Assembly (NCBI RefSeq): GCF_001039355.2
Contig: NW_019775423.1
Location: forward strand, 373,356 to 407,367
Source: Lingula anatina
Taxonomy: Eukaryota > Brachiopoda > Lingulata > Lingulida > Lingulidae
Direction of reading: 5' to 3'
Length of the DNA stretch: 34,012 nt
Positions 10,331 to 21,562 of the stretch are shown here, piece by piece. The translations under genes and the position numbers were made by a program. The stretch's first letter is position 1; each line of letters begins with the position of its first letter. The notes under the pieces were generated by a model. The model had not been told where the DNA came from. It was given only the letters and a program-made list of their open reading frames with translations, and ran no database searches.

Positions 10331-11520
10331 AAGGATTTTCCTAGTTTTTTTCACACACTATCGAGAGCAAATCAAGTAACAAACGAGTAGATTTGCAGTT
10401 TTAGGTAATTAATTAAATCTCTTTGTCTGTTAGCAACATTATGCAAAAAGCTGTGGAGGGAATTTGATAAAATTTCTGGAGAGAAATGGGCTAGATGTTT
10501 TAATCATTAGATTAGTTTATTAATTTTAATTAGTTATTTGATTGATAATTATCAGTGTTTAACTTATCAATTAGTGGATAAATTAATTATTAATGATATT
10601 GAAAATTGAGTTGATTTATCAACTAATTAGTCCAGGATTACTACTACTAAGAAGAAGAAGAAAAAGAAGAACTGAGCTGCCTTGCTAGAGATTTGTTTTC
10701 TTTGAGTGTTTTTCTGGTTTAAATACTTTAAATTCTTTAATTTTTCTTTTAAATTCCTAATCGTAAGATATGGTGATGTATAATGTAAGTAGATTATGGC
10801 AGAAATTCGAAGAATAGTTGACTTGGAATCGGTGCTTTTATTATCATTTTTTTTTTTTTTTATTAATAATCGTGCAAAGCTTTAGATTTAAATTTTTATA
10901 TTTTTCAGTCAGGCTAACCCCAACTTCCATAAAGAAAGGGAGAATGGATTCTCTGTTACACGGACCCTGCTCAGTTTCGTCACACCGGCTTGGGCAAAAC
11001 ACTTCTTCGCTTAAAGTACATTTTCAAAACAAAGGCGGATCATTTCACATCAATGGCTCAATAGGGGCTACTTATGTTTGCTTTAAAATAGAATAATTTT
11101 TTGTGCTATAAACAAGTGTGTACCAACTTTCGGTCTTACTTTATTCTGTCATCGTTAGTGGGCACGTGTACCAAAAAGACCACGTTTTTTTAATATTTTC
11201 ATTCAGGTCCAAACAACCGGTGTAAATTAGTTTGAAATACATGCAGTGCGCAGTTTTAGAAATTTGCTATCTACACCTCTTTATTCATTTATTTATTTAT
11301 TTTGTGGGGAGGGGGTTGTGCCGCAGTGCACTCAACACTATACAGACCGTGACTTGTCACAGTCACAGAAATATTAACATTCAGTCGAACTGAGAGAATG
11401 TCGCCAGCACTTTTATAGATAGTTCGTGTGCATCACGACTCAAAATCACCTTGGTCCCGATCTAATCCCGTGAAAGTCAATGTTAACAAGAACGTGTTTC
11501 AATATTTTACCTGCCATTCC
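10331..11520. other. Downstream flank of gene B, shared with gene C
   Basis: The intergenic segment 10.33-11.52 kb matches 19.47-21.27 kb in order and orientation, except for the 0.6-kb insert in unit 2. No coding frame resembles a known protein. A T-rich run and GAA repeats (10,651-10,669) are present. Confidence 0.5.
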
Positions 11521-11530
11521 TTTATTTATT
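11521..11530 (-). terminator. Candidate poly(A) signal of gene B
   Basis: Overlapping AATAAA hexamers on the minus strand (TTTATTTATT on plus) lie about 65-70 bases past the gene B stop codon. The same hexamer is kept at the equivalent place after gene C. Further AATAAA words occur near 11,283-11,300, so a longer 3' UTR is possible. Confidence 0.45.
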
Positions 11531-11592
11531 TAGATATATCTTTTTTGTGACTCAAATATATGGATTACATTACAAATTGCAGTATAATCTTA

Positions 11593-11807
11593 TTAAGGTC
11601 TGAGAATAGTGACTGGAATGTGAACAGGAGTGTTGAAACTGGCGTCAGGATGCAGCTGAGTGGAGTTTTTCAGTTGACGGCGCAATTTTAACATTCGGAG
11701 AGGTACGATGATAACAGTTGCGACCGCAGCCAGAAACAGACACGCCAGGGCAATAGTCGTCACTGTAAAAATTGTTGATTTCATGGCTTTTGGCACCTCC
11801 ATTTTTT
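11593..11807 (-). CDS. Gene B last exon: transmembrane helix and cytoplasmic tail
   Basis: The acceptor TTTCAG precedes AAAAAATGGAGG. The first two bases complete a Glu codon with the G of exon 12106-12298. It encodes a short Lys-rich stretch, a roughly 25-residue hydrophobic helix, then RMLKLRRQ as stop-transfer and a tail rich in Ser, Thr and Pro. The stop codon is at 11593-11595. It is nearly identical to the gene C exon. Confidence 0.9.
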
Positions 11808-14800
11808 CTGAAACGAAAGTGCATATATAAAATGATTAAGTTACATTTGTCGTGAGGAGCCTTTTTGACAAAAATACGCCACTTATTTTAAATGATATTA
11901 AAACTAAAACTAAATATATATCATTATTAAACTAGATATCTTAAATAAGGTTATTACTACGAATGAAGCGAAGTTCGACCTTCCGATATTTCTCGGAAAG
12001 TTTTTAATAACTTTTTAAAACGGTATTTTCTTTTTTCAAAAAATCAATTTGATTTTCTTTTTCGTAATTTGAACGCCACTCAAATTTTACTCGTGTAATA
12101 GTTACCTTTGTTATTACTAAAAGGGTTTTCCTCCGGTAATGTGATGACTGAAACTTCTAAATTTATCGGGTAGTGGTTCTCTGTCTCCGGCTGGTACGGG
12201 GAGTTGATGACGTCAACGCGAGGCGTCTTTGGCGATTTTTGCCCTTCGCCAGTCACCCATCTTTTATTTCTGCCGTCAATAGAACACCTGCTAGGACCCT
12301 GTGAAATTGATCAAATGTTGTTAAAACAGTCTTAAACAGTCAATAATAGTCATCTGTATCTTTCAATAACACGAAAGACAATAACCATTAAAGAAAGTGC
12401 TAATCATCAAGTCCAAATAGGCAGTCGAAAGGAATAAAATCGAGTCTGCACGAGTCTCTCAAGGTGAGGGTTATTCGTGTAGGGATTGACAAATTAAGAA
12501 ATTTATTTGACCATAGCAAAAATTTTGGGAAACTATAGCATTAAACCCAATAGTTAGAGTTCTTGAATACCTACTAGTTTTTGAATAGACGTGAAGGTTT
12601 CTACACACACACGTAAAGGTATATAAAATATTTACCGATATACACCTTGAATCATCATCCGTGCTGCAAAACCCTATCGCACAGGTGAAATACAAGGTGG
12701 TCGACTCTGGGAATTTGAAACAACGGAATCCACCAGATGTAAAATAACCCCTATAGGCATGGAATGGATCAGAAATGAACCGATTGTCTTCGGGGCACCT
12801 GGTGTGAAAAAAAAATGTTATCGATATCAGTCCTATAAGTATCTGTAAGTGATCCAATCATACATTAATGTGTACTGTGGGTTCGGAGACAACAAACTCA
12901 ATACCCACGTGACCCCTTCCCAGAATGAAAAAAAAACTTGAATAGTAATGACTTACAAAAAACAGCATTAAATGTTATGTGCAGGCAAGTCGAGTAACTT
13001 AATTAAAAAACCTTTTAATTGATGTAACAGTAGCTCAGAAAAACATTAGGATTGCTTTGTTTCATATTAAACTTCAAAGAAATGTACTTACCCGTTATCA
13101 CCCAGAAGAGCAAACGTTTCATTTGAACTTTTCGTAGGTTTTGCATAACATCCAAACACTTTTATACCCTTTGCAGCTAATTAAAGAAAGACGAGATACT
13201 TTTATAAGAACTAACACTTCATGAATCAATCTGTATATGGGCCATTCCGTGGTATTTTTTTGCTGTTACGGAAGGACATTTGACACTTCAAATGAAAATA
13301 TTTTCAAAAGTAAAAAAGTTACAAGGTCCATTTTTTGTATGTTTATTCTTCTATATGTAAGTTATAATTAGGCAAAAAATTAGGTTTAAAAAAATTATAG
13401 TTATGAAAAAATTATAATAAATAGTTAGCATCTCGGAAGGACGTGAAATGGACATGGAATTTTAACTTTCAACTTCAACACTAAAATTCTGCTCTGTCTG
13501 TGTATATATTTTTAAAGTAAAATCAAAATATGAATATTTGATTATTTCACTTTCTCAGTGTATAAAAATGTTTTTGGAAAAAAAATAATAAATTTGAAAA
13601 TTTTGCATATAAAAAAATCAAGTAGGCGTCATGGAAGGACGCATCTCGGAAGGACGTTTTGTCCATTGCTAAATAAAATGTAAAATAAGGCTAATAAAAA
13701 TATTTTATGAATACATACCAGCATAAGTTTGATGAATAATGTCAAAGGTAAACATGTCCTTCTATGGTAATGTATTTCTTCTTCAAACATGTTACTAATT
13801 TTGACTATTATAAAAGTTCTCATCTACTCTGATCATCTTTAAATAATATTGAGACATTTTTAGAGAAAATCTTACCAAATCTATTAATTATAAATATAAA
13901 CAATTGTCTAAATTATAATAACTTCAAAATTATTCATTCAAATGAAATGTTTCTCAGTTTAAAAATGCTTATATATATAAAAATTGTGAATTTTAAGTTC
14001 AAGATTATCTTGAAAGACATAAGGGTTTAGGGCTCATTGGTCACATGACCTGTTATGGTCCAATCAAAATGCCTCATACGTGCTTCCACTGTGCTAGGTG
14101 TCATGTTTAATGCTTATATATTTGGATTTAATTTCTTATTGAAGTGGTTCTAAGCAAAAATGTTTTCATATTTTGTTGGCCCCTATCATGGTTGAGGAGA
14201 ATATGNTATTCAGAAATAAGAATACATTTTGAAATATCTTTCTTTCAACGGTCTACTATTCTCAAAAAATCTCCAATTAAAGAGAATGAAACATCTTTTT
14301 TTCTCATACATATGCACCAAATTTCGTATTTACTTTAAGACCGAAATATATTTACCACTTCCACACTAGAATTTTGTAGTGATCAATTTAAATAAGTCAA
14401 CTGTCGACCAGCACTTCTATGGTGATTACAGACCCAATTTCTTATTTTAATCCAATGTCTACCACACAGATTTTAGGCTTTAAAGTGGAGGGCTACTTTT
14501 GACTTATTTTTCTGTAAAAACGGAGATCGTGATCCCCAATAAAAACTATTTCATTGCGAATGAACCAATTAATTACTTTTCGATTTTCCTAGAGTCATCG
14601 AGAGCGTAACATTTTCGCCTAAGTAACAGCTTGTGATCTCAGCGCCATCGCTATTTCGATTCATCACCATGGTAACGGTTTCCGCGACAAGGTTTGCAGC
14701 ACTTTGTGAAAACGTTCTGGCAAATAAAAGAGAAAAAATGTTTTCAAATTGATGCGATAAAAAACAAAAACAAAATACAATAAAATCTCAAATATAGCTA

Positions 14801-17648
14801 TTGTAAAGGACATAATATTTCCCATAAATAAACATCATGACTATGCAACAATTTTTCAATATTTGCTTTAGCAAGGCACGCAATTGCATATTGATGTAGG
14901 CCTAATGAAGAGTTATACCGCATATTCTTGGCTTGCAAATAATTCTGATGAATTATACTGGTGACCCACATTTATCTATGTCCAAACATATGCATTCATG
15001 GTCATTGCAGATAAGCACTTAAGATAAACAGCTAAGATTTTATAACTTTCACAATTAAAAACAAACAAATCTAAATACGAAGTAATATGCGATATATCAG
15101 CCGCTGCTCAAGCATGGAATCATGGTAAATATGGTTTAACTGTATTTTAGCCTCATGGAGACGAGTTCATAAGATGTTAAAATTACATCTTACTTAAATT
15201 ATACAGAATTCTCGTCGGTATCAATCTGCCAAACTATCAGACCATCTTGGCAAATCCAAGCTTTTAGCTAATAATTTATTTAGAAATGCGTGTTCTGTTG
15301 GACTAAAACTTCTGTCATAATGTTATGCAATAGTTGACTTTGGAGGTGTTTAATACCAGTATGTTGCTTTTTAAGCCCTAAAAACTTGAAGATCTCGGCA
15401 AAGCCCAAATCCCAAAACCATTTACTAATACATCATGGTCAGTTCATTGCTAACGGTTATCATCGGTCGCTAGATATTCACACTTATTATAAAGGCATTT
15501 CTCAAACCACATGAGAAAAAGGATCATTTAAAAGCATTGCGTCCACCATAATTGTAGTATAATTGGCCCCTTTTTTCTATATTTCAAATTCATCTTTTGG
15601 GGTTTGTAACTAAATATTTGCAGTTGCCTAATAAAAATTTGAATGTTGAAAAGAAAATGAATCGTAATATTTTGCATTCACAATTTTAACATTAATCTTC
15701 AAAAAGAAAAAAACAATATGTACGTACATGTTCTGCACGCGAACAGAAGTTATTTCCACAAAAACTGTCTCGTCTCCAGTGAAGTCGCAGCCCGGAGTCG
15801 TGGCGAATTCAACATCAGTGTGTTGTTCTATGCGGGAATTCTCTGTCGCTAAAACGGTCCATAGGTCGCGTCCGCCCTGAAATGAATTTTGCATTATGTA
15901 CCAGTCTTTTTTTACTTTAACAAAAAGGAAAAAATGTAGTATTGTACTCATAGCTACAATTATAGAAACGATATAACCTCTACTTCATTTGTAAATGAAA
16001 CAAGTTGTAACACGCACTTTTACAGGCAACACAGAGCCACCGCTAACTCAAAAATTCTCCAAGACTTGTACAGCACCCGTTCTTTGTGTATAACCTGCTC
16101 TTATGTCAACGTAACCTTGTCACAGCAATATGATTTGCGATAAATACCGTCGAAAGTTTGGAGTAACATTGCTACATAAAGTTACAACAATTACTTCTAC
16201 AAGCAGCAGCTAAAGTAAGGGGGCATTCATGATAAGTTGACCCGCGGACTAACACATCACCAATATAATATGGCCGACCCACTTGAAAGCTTGCCGCTTT
16301 ATTTCATTCGGCCATATTGGATCCACAGATATTTTAGTCCGCAGATCAACTTCTGTTTTGAATGCGGGCTAAGGGGTCATTTAGAATAGAAGATCCGAGT
16401 ATCAACTGTTCCAAGACTCAAATATGGCAGACATTACATGAAAGGAAGAGCACTTAATCCTCTTATGGTCATTCCACCTCTCACACGCCTTCCCACGCGT
16501 CGTCCCTGCAGGGGCACAATAATTAAATCTCGGTTCCAATCGACCAAATGCGTGGGGAGGCGTGTGAGAGTCGGAAAAACCATTGCAGTGGTCTTCCTTT
16601 CAAGTAAGGTAGGCCATATTTTAGCCTTGGACCTGTTGATACTCGGATATTATATTCTGAATCCACCCTTAGATTTTGCTAGAAGAGAAACACTTTACCG
16701 ATGATGTCATTCCACAGGAGTTTTCTGCCAGTGTGAATGTCGCATGAGTCCAGTTTGATTGTGAGCCAATAAACTTTGGTTGACAGTTGGGGTCATCTTT
16801 ATAATCCGCGATGTACGTGTTCGCGTAATTAGCGTCGTTTACTACGACTATTATCACTTCATTTGGGCTCACTCCGCAGCGATAGGTGGCTGAAGTAGAT
16901 TTAATAGAAATAATTGCTTTTTTTTCTATTGATTTAAACATTTTCTGTCCACTCTGAAGAAGAGCTAGAGATGAGATGCTCTGAAATTTAGACCGAATGC
17001 TTCATTTATGTCAAACTTTCTTCACGTCTCACTCATGTCGAGAAAATTGGTTCCCAAAAAGATTATTGTCAGTGAGAATTTGATATGAAGATCAAGAAGG
17101 AATAGGACGTCCTATTTAAATCGGTAAAACGTAGCACTGCACAGTCTTCATTTGCGCATCTAGAGAAGTGTATGGAGTGGAGAGGAGAACCTAAGGGGGA
17201 TCATATAACTTGAACAGATTCTTAATTTCCCGAATGAGTCACTGACTGTCAGTGCGTTATGAAAATTCCAAGCATGATTTTTTAGTTTTAGGATAGACGT
17301 ATGAGAGAGAGAGAGAGACTTACCAGATGAGTTGGTCGTGTCAAGAATAAAGACAGCCAAATAAACTTGGAGACACTAAAATAATAAAATAATAGTTTAC
17401 CCAATGTTTAAAAAATGACCTGATGCCAACGTGTGATAGCCATACTAAATATTAAGCAATTATTTTAATATATTTGCAAGTTAATTAACACAGCGTATAG
17501 ATCCTACATTTAATTAATAATAGCTGCCATAAACCACGTCTGTTTCCCAGATGCTGACCAAAGTGTTGTGCAGATTTATGACGAGCAAAAAAAGACAAAA
17601 TATTCATATTACCCAAAGAGCTGCAGCAACCTTCATTGTACTTGGAAA
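11593..17648 (-). CDS. Gene B: single-pass ZP-domain membrane protein, complete, 403 aa
   Basis: Nine coding exons in order: 17613-17636 (ATG; exon starts at 17648), 17324-17375, 16699-16889, 15728-15876, 14577-14716, 13092-13176, 12636-12798, 12106-12298, 11593-11807. They total 1212 nt in one open frame with matching phases. Parts: signal peptide (MKVAAALW then CLQVYLAVFILD), ZP-N (TYRCGVSPNEV, NCQPKF, SCGM, GCDFTG), linker and ZP-C (SCYLGEN, VFGCYAKP, CPEDNRF, RCFKFPE, TCAIGFC), furin-like RNKR, membrane helix (FTVTTIALACLFLAAVATV) and a basic cytoplasmic tail ending VTILRP. N-glycosylation sequons include NSS, NWT, NVT and NET. Such proteins are normally cut at the RXKR site to release a ZP ectodomain able to polymerise. 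The substrate, tissue and partner cannot be read from sequence. Confidence 0.88.
12106..12298 (-). CDS. Gene B exon with consensus furin cleavage site
   Basis: A 193-nt exon, phase 0 to 1. It encodes CSIDGRNKRWVTGE, then a Pro-rich juxtamembrane stretch ending PFSNNK. RNKR fits the R-X-K/R-R motif found after the ZP domain in membrane-anchored ZP proteins. The gene C counterpart is 27 nt longer just before this site. Confidence 0.86.
12636..12798 (-). CDS. Gene B ZP-C exon (divergent between copies)
   Basis: A 163-nt exon encoding CPEDNRF, FRCFKFPESTTLYFTC and IGFC of the ZP C-subdomain. It differs from the gene C exon at 18 positions, changing 13 of 54 residues, while the flanking intron and the next exon are almost or fully identical. 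Confidence 0.88.
13237..14208. mobile_element. About 0.97-kb insertion specific to gene B intron
   Basis: Gene C has CTGTATGTTCAGAAATAAG at the equivalent place (23,289-23,307). Gene B has CTGTAT, then 972 extra bases, then TTCAGAAATAAG. The insert is very AT-rich and repeats the word GGAAGGAC at least four times (about 13,272; 13,436; 13,633; 13,650). It contains the only ambiguous base (14206). No transposase frame was seen. Loss from gene C is the alternative. Confidence 0.7.
14717..15727. other. Gene B intron, conserved in gene C
   Basis: Intron between exons 15728-15876 and 14577-14716. It matches the gene C intron (23,795-24,806) closely throughout and contains no recognisable coding or RNA feature. 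Confidence 0.6.
16219..16371. mobile_element. Harbinger-like MITE in gene B intron (also in gene C)
   Basis: Inverted ends GGGGGCATTCAT...AAGTTGACC and GATCAACTT...GAATGCGGGC are flanked by TAA on both sides. Inner arms contain AATATGGCCGACC and CGGCCATATT. The gene C copy (25,287-25,450) has lost its left end but keeps more of the centre. TWA target duplications and GGG-starting ends fit PIF/Harbinger-type elements. Confidence 0.6.
16375..16668. mobile_element. Second Harbinger-like MITE, gene B only
   Basis: Inverted ends GGGTCATTTAGAATAGAAGA and the mirror of ATATTATATTCTGAATCCACCC, flanked by TAA (16372-16374) and TTA (16669-16671). It is absent from gene C, where GCCTAAGACTATGCTAG is uninterrupted, so it arrived after the duplication. 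It ends 30 bases from the donor of exon 16699-16889. Confidence 0.68.
17303..17317 (-). repeat. CT microsatellite beside gene B signal-exon donor
   Basis: A GA run on plus directly abuts ACTTAC, the donor of exon 17324-17375. It corresponds to the tracts in genes A and C. Confidence 0.6.
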
Positions 17649-18159
17649 CTGAAATGAAACGCGATTTCATGTTATGAGGAAGGAACTGCGTTTAATTTGC
17701 TAACGGGCGTTTTTTTTTTTTTTTTAAATTTCATTTAGAAATTTACAACCATATGTCTCTTTTCAAACTTTGTTTTTACAGGCACTTAGACATATTTTTA
17801 TCGGAGATTCCTCCAAATAACTTTTTTATTTTGCTGGTCACATGGTAATGAATGACTGTTTTTGCCTTTGTTCGTGGTTTCGAAGTTTAATTTTTATAAA
17901 AAATAATAATCACTATTTCAAGCGTGTCACATAAAACCATTTAATTGGGAGTGGTTCCTGGCATACACTTATTATTTGTGTCCATGAAAATCTTTGATGG
18001 ATACATCTTATAAGAAATATATTTGAGCAGGAAGCCTCCTGGCAACAGTAGTCCTCAAACCAAGTTTAACCTACCTCTTTACCGGTCCGTCTGACACTCG
18101 AATTATCTGCGAATATCCTCAAAATACAAAAAAAAAGAGATTAAAGCCACTCCCTTCCT

Positions 18160-18262
18160 TGCCCAACACGGCACAGGAAGCTGCGTGTGAATTTATACAC
18201 AGCACTGAGTGATAGCTTCTCAACAAACTGACCAATCACAGCGACGCCACCGAAGACGGTAG
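18160..18262 (-). promoter_or_regulatory. Core promoter module upstream of gene B (copy of gene A's)
   Basis: ATTGG at 18232-18236 and TATAAATTC at 18197-18189 have the same 35-base interval. The surrounding sequence is nearly identical to 9.68-9.78 kb, because it is the start of duplication unit 2. It lies about 0.53 kb upstream of the gene B ATG, with a matching leader donor (AGAG|GTAGGT near 18,075). Confidence 0.62.
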
Positions 18263-18340
18263 TTTAGATCTACAGTTTTCCAAGAAACCGTTTTACATGT
18301 TGCCCCGGGTCAGTGAAGCTCCAGCATGGCTATATATACA

Positions 18341-19440
18341 GTATGTCAAAGGCCCGGACCAAATCTAGTCCTATGCATAAAAAGCCCAGACCCCATGTTT
18401 ATTACACCCTGGCTGGGCCCATTCTTTATGGTGTCTTTGCATTGTTAACAGCATAATGGGCGAGTTAATTGACCAAGTTAATTGGCTAAGCTGCCGGTTT
18501 GTTTGTATGGCATGTGCAGAGGATGTCTTAGATCAAGGCACATATTATGATACTTACAGGTGTGGCAAATGTGATATACTTGTATTTCATTACCTGTGAT
18601 TTGTAAAATACATCTGAGGATGATACTTTTAAAGATGTCTAATGTTTAAAGAAATGACATATAGATTGATTTAGTAACATTTACCAAAGAAATGTTAAAT
18701 TAAAGGTGGACTCCATTTGTTAGTTCCAGCTGCGTAGTCCGAAACGCAGAAGCATATTTCATAATATACTGGCGGAGTTTTTGATATTTTATACTTCAGA
18801 TTCAGATATAAGAAGCAAATAAAAAACTCTAAAATAAAAGTGTCTGGTGGCAATATTTCCTTAAGAAAGGCAAGTGGATAGGAATGATTCAAGGAAATTA
18901 GTTATACAAAATATCAAACCCAAGGCAGATAGCGAAATATGAATGATTCACTGTACTTAAATGTACAAAACATCAAACCCAAGTGTAAGGAGGGTCGAAC
19001 AGTAATTCGTGAGTGCGGGATATTTGCCTTTTGCCGTGAAAATCCCATCTAAATGCAACCGTAGACTGAAGTTTGTGAAAATTGGCTCGGATAGCAGACT
19101 GCCCGAGTACCGTGTATGTCATTGGCCCCATTCAGAATAGGACTCCGACCGCATTCACAACGATTTGAGCCAGGCTTTACAAATCCTGAGACTAAATATG
19201 GCGGACGTACATGAAAGGAAAACCGCCTAATCTTTTAATAGTCTCTCCGCTTCTCACACGCCTCCCCCCACACGTCGTCCCTGCGGGGTACAGTCATTAA
19301 ATCTCGGCTCCGTTCGCCATATTTAGTCTCAGGATTTGTAAAGCCTGGCTCAAATCGTTGTGAATGCGATCTAACTAGTCCGAGGATCAAATATGGCGAC
19401 CCACTTCAAAGCTTACCGTCTAATCCGCTAAAAGACGATG
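18341..19440. other. Unit 2 specific insertion upstream of gene B
   Basis: Sequence present in unit 2 between blocks that are only about 60 bases apart in unit 1 (near 9,850-9,910). It includes the perfect-armed MITE at 19150-19368 and a short direct repeat (CATCAAACCCAAG-like, near 18,910 and 18,970). No gene is recognised. Confidence 0.5.
19150..19368. mobile_element. MITE with perfect 54-bp inverted arms
   Basis: The left arm 19150-19203 and right arm 19315-19368 are exact reverse complements, starting CGCATTCACAACGATTTGAG. The centre (CGTCGTCCCTGCGGGG region) matches the centre of the gene B element at 16375-16668, so they belong to one family. Perfect arms suggest a recent insertion. 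Confidence 0.75.
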
Positions 19441-20157
19441 AATAGATTTCCATTGGGGAAGTATTCAGGTGGGTAGGAAGGATTTTCCTAATTATTTTCA
19501 CAAACTATCGAGAGAAAATCAAGTAACAAACGAGTAGATTTGCAGTTATAGTTAATTAATCAAATCTCTTTGTCTGTTAGCAAGATTATGCAAAAAGCTG
19601 TGGAGGGAACCTGAGAGAGAAATTTGCTAGATGTAATAATCATTAGATTAGTTTATTAATTTGAATTGTTTATTAAATTAATAATTTTCAGAATTTAACT
19701 TATCAATTAGTGGATAAATAAATTATTAACAATATTGAAAATTGAGTTTATTGATTTATCAAGTAATTAGTAAATGATTACTACTACTAATAATAATAAT
19801 AATAGAAAAAAGAGAGAACTGAGCTGCCTTGCTATAGAGATCTGTTTTCTTTGAGTGTTTTTCTCGTTTAAATGCTTAAAATTCTTATATATTTTTCTAA
19901 ATTCTTAATCGTACGTTATGGTGATAAATAATGTAAGTAGATTATGGCAGAAATTTGAAGATAGTTGACTTTGAATCTGTGCTTTTATTTTTTATTAATA
20001 ATCGTGCACAAAGCTTTAGATTTTGAATTTTATATTTTTAAGTCAGGCTAACCCCAACTTCCATAAAGAAAGGGAGAATGGATTCTCTGTTACACGGACC
20101 CTGCTCAGTTTCGTCACACCAGTTTGGTCAAAACACTTCTTCGCTTAGAGTACATTC

Positions 20158-20775
20158 TCAGTACAGTACAGTACGTCAAATTAAGCTGAATACATCGTGT
20201 AGGTTTAAAAGCTTATATTCTGTCCCTACAATCATAGTAAAAGAGGTAAGGTTTACTTTAACACTGTAACAGGGATTTTACAATCACTCTTTTTAGTCTC
20301 TTTTTTGCTTGTCATTATTTTTGGAGGGAGGAGGAGTTACTACAAAAGTATGTAAGGGGCGTGCCCCCCCCCCCCCTACAATATTTGATCACCAGCAATA
20401 TTAATAATTTTTTGAAAATGCCAGTTTAATTTTTTTTTTTTACTGCTGAAAAATGTGCAGCTGTACCTATGGGTAAATGCGACATTCCCATTGAAATCTG
20501 CACTTTTTAGTTTATTATGCGTCCTCTGTTACTTGTGTCATTTAAAATCTTCTTTTAGGACAGCATCATATATGAATACCATTTGCTATTTGAAAACCGT
20601 CTTGGGCAATAACTATGAAGGGTTATCTGAAGTGCAGTTAGGAGATCGGTTTCATTAAGAAACATATATCAAAAGGTGCAACACCGAGGCCAATTTTAGT
20701 TTTACTTTAGGATAATTCTGTGTAATTCTGTGACAGTCCACAAATATAACCTAAACCGAATCTGTTTTTTCCCTT
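20158..20775. other. Unit 2 specific insertion downstream of gene C
   Basis: About 0.6 kb interrupts sequence that is continuous in unit 1 at about 11,024 (TTTTCAAAACAAAGGC). It contains a 13-base C run (20364-20376) and AGTACAGTACAGTAC. No coding feature is supported. Confidence 0.55.
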
Positions 20776-21273
20776 TTTAAAACAAAGGCCGATCATTTCA
20801 CATCAATGGCTCAATAGGGGCTACTTATGTTTGCTTTAAAATAGACTAATTTTTTGTGCTATAAACAAGTGTGTACCAACTTTCGGTCTTACTTTATTCT
20901 GTCATCGTTAGTGGGCACGTGTACCAAAAAGACCACGTTTTTTTAATATTTTCATTCAGGTCCAAACAACCGGTGTAAATTAGTTTGAAATACGTGCAGT
21001 GCGCAGTTTTAGAAATTTGCTATCTACACCTTTTTATTCATTTATTTATTTATTTTGTGGGGAGGGGGTTGTGCCGCAGTGCACTCAACACTATACAGAC
21101 CGTGACTTGTCACAGTCACAGAAATATTAACATTCAGTCGAACTGAGAGAATGTCGCCAGCACTTTAATAGATAGTTCGTGTGCATCACGACTCAAAATC
21201 GCCTTGGTCCCGATCTAATCCCGTGAAAGTCAATGTTAACAAGAACGTGTTTCAATATTTTACCTGCAATTCC

Positions 21274-21279
21274 TTTATT
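21274..21279 (-). terminator. Candidate poly(A) signal of gene C
   Basis: A minus-strand AATAAA about 70 bases past the gene C stop, in the position of the gene B signal. Confidence 0.4.
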
Positions 21280-21347
21280 TTATATAGACATATCTTTTTT
21301 TGTGACTCAAACATTTGGATTACATTACAAATTGCGATATAATCTTA

Positions 21348-21562
21348 TTAAGGTCTGAGAATAGTGACTGGAATGTGAACAGGAGTGTTGAAACTGGCGT
21401 CATGATGCAGCTGAGTGGAGTTTCTCAGTTGACGGCGCAATTTTAACATTCGGAGAGGTACGATGATAACAGTTGCGACCGCAGCCAGAAACAGACACGC
21501 CAGGGCAATAGTCGTCACTGTAAAAATTGCTGATTTCATGGCTTTTGGCACCTCCATTTTTT
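21348..21562 (-). CDS. Gene C last exon: transmembrane helix and tail
   Basis: Same layout as the gene B last exon: KMEVPKAMK, a hydrophobic helix, RMLKLRRQLR and a tail ending VTILRP, with the stop codon at 21348-21350. There are only a few substitutions relative to B (for example Thr to Ala before the helix, Pro to His in the tail). Confidence 0.9.

Larger units (their letters stand above)
9541..18026. repeat. Tandem segmental duplication, unit 1 (gene B)
   Basis: It begins at GCAGGAAGCCTCCTGG (9541), which recurs at 18027, and contains gene A's promoter module, the downstream flank of gene B and all of gene B. Long stretches match unit 2 almost base for base, for example 11,040-11,860 with 20,790-21,600. 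Unit-specific inserts are 9.94-10.33 kb, 13237-14208 and 16375-16668. Confidence 0.93.

Noticed and set aside
16438-16704. 88-codon plus-strand frame
   Set aside because: Falls within a MITE and runs into an exon of gene B on the other strand.
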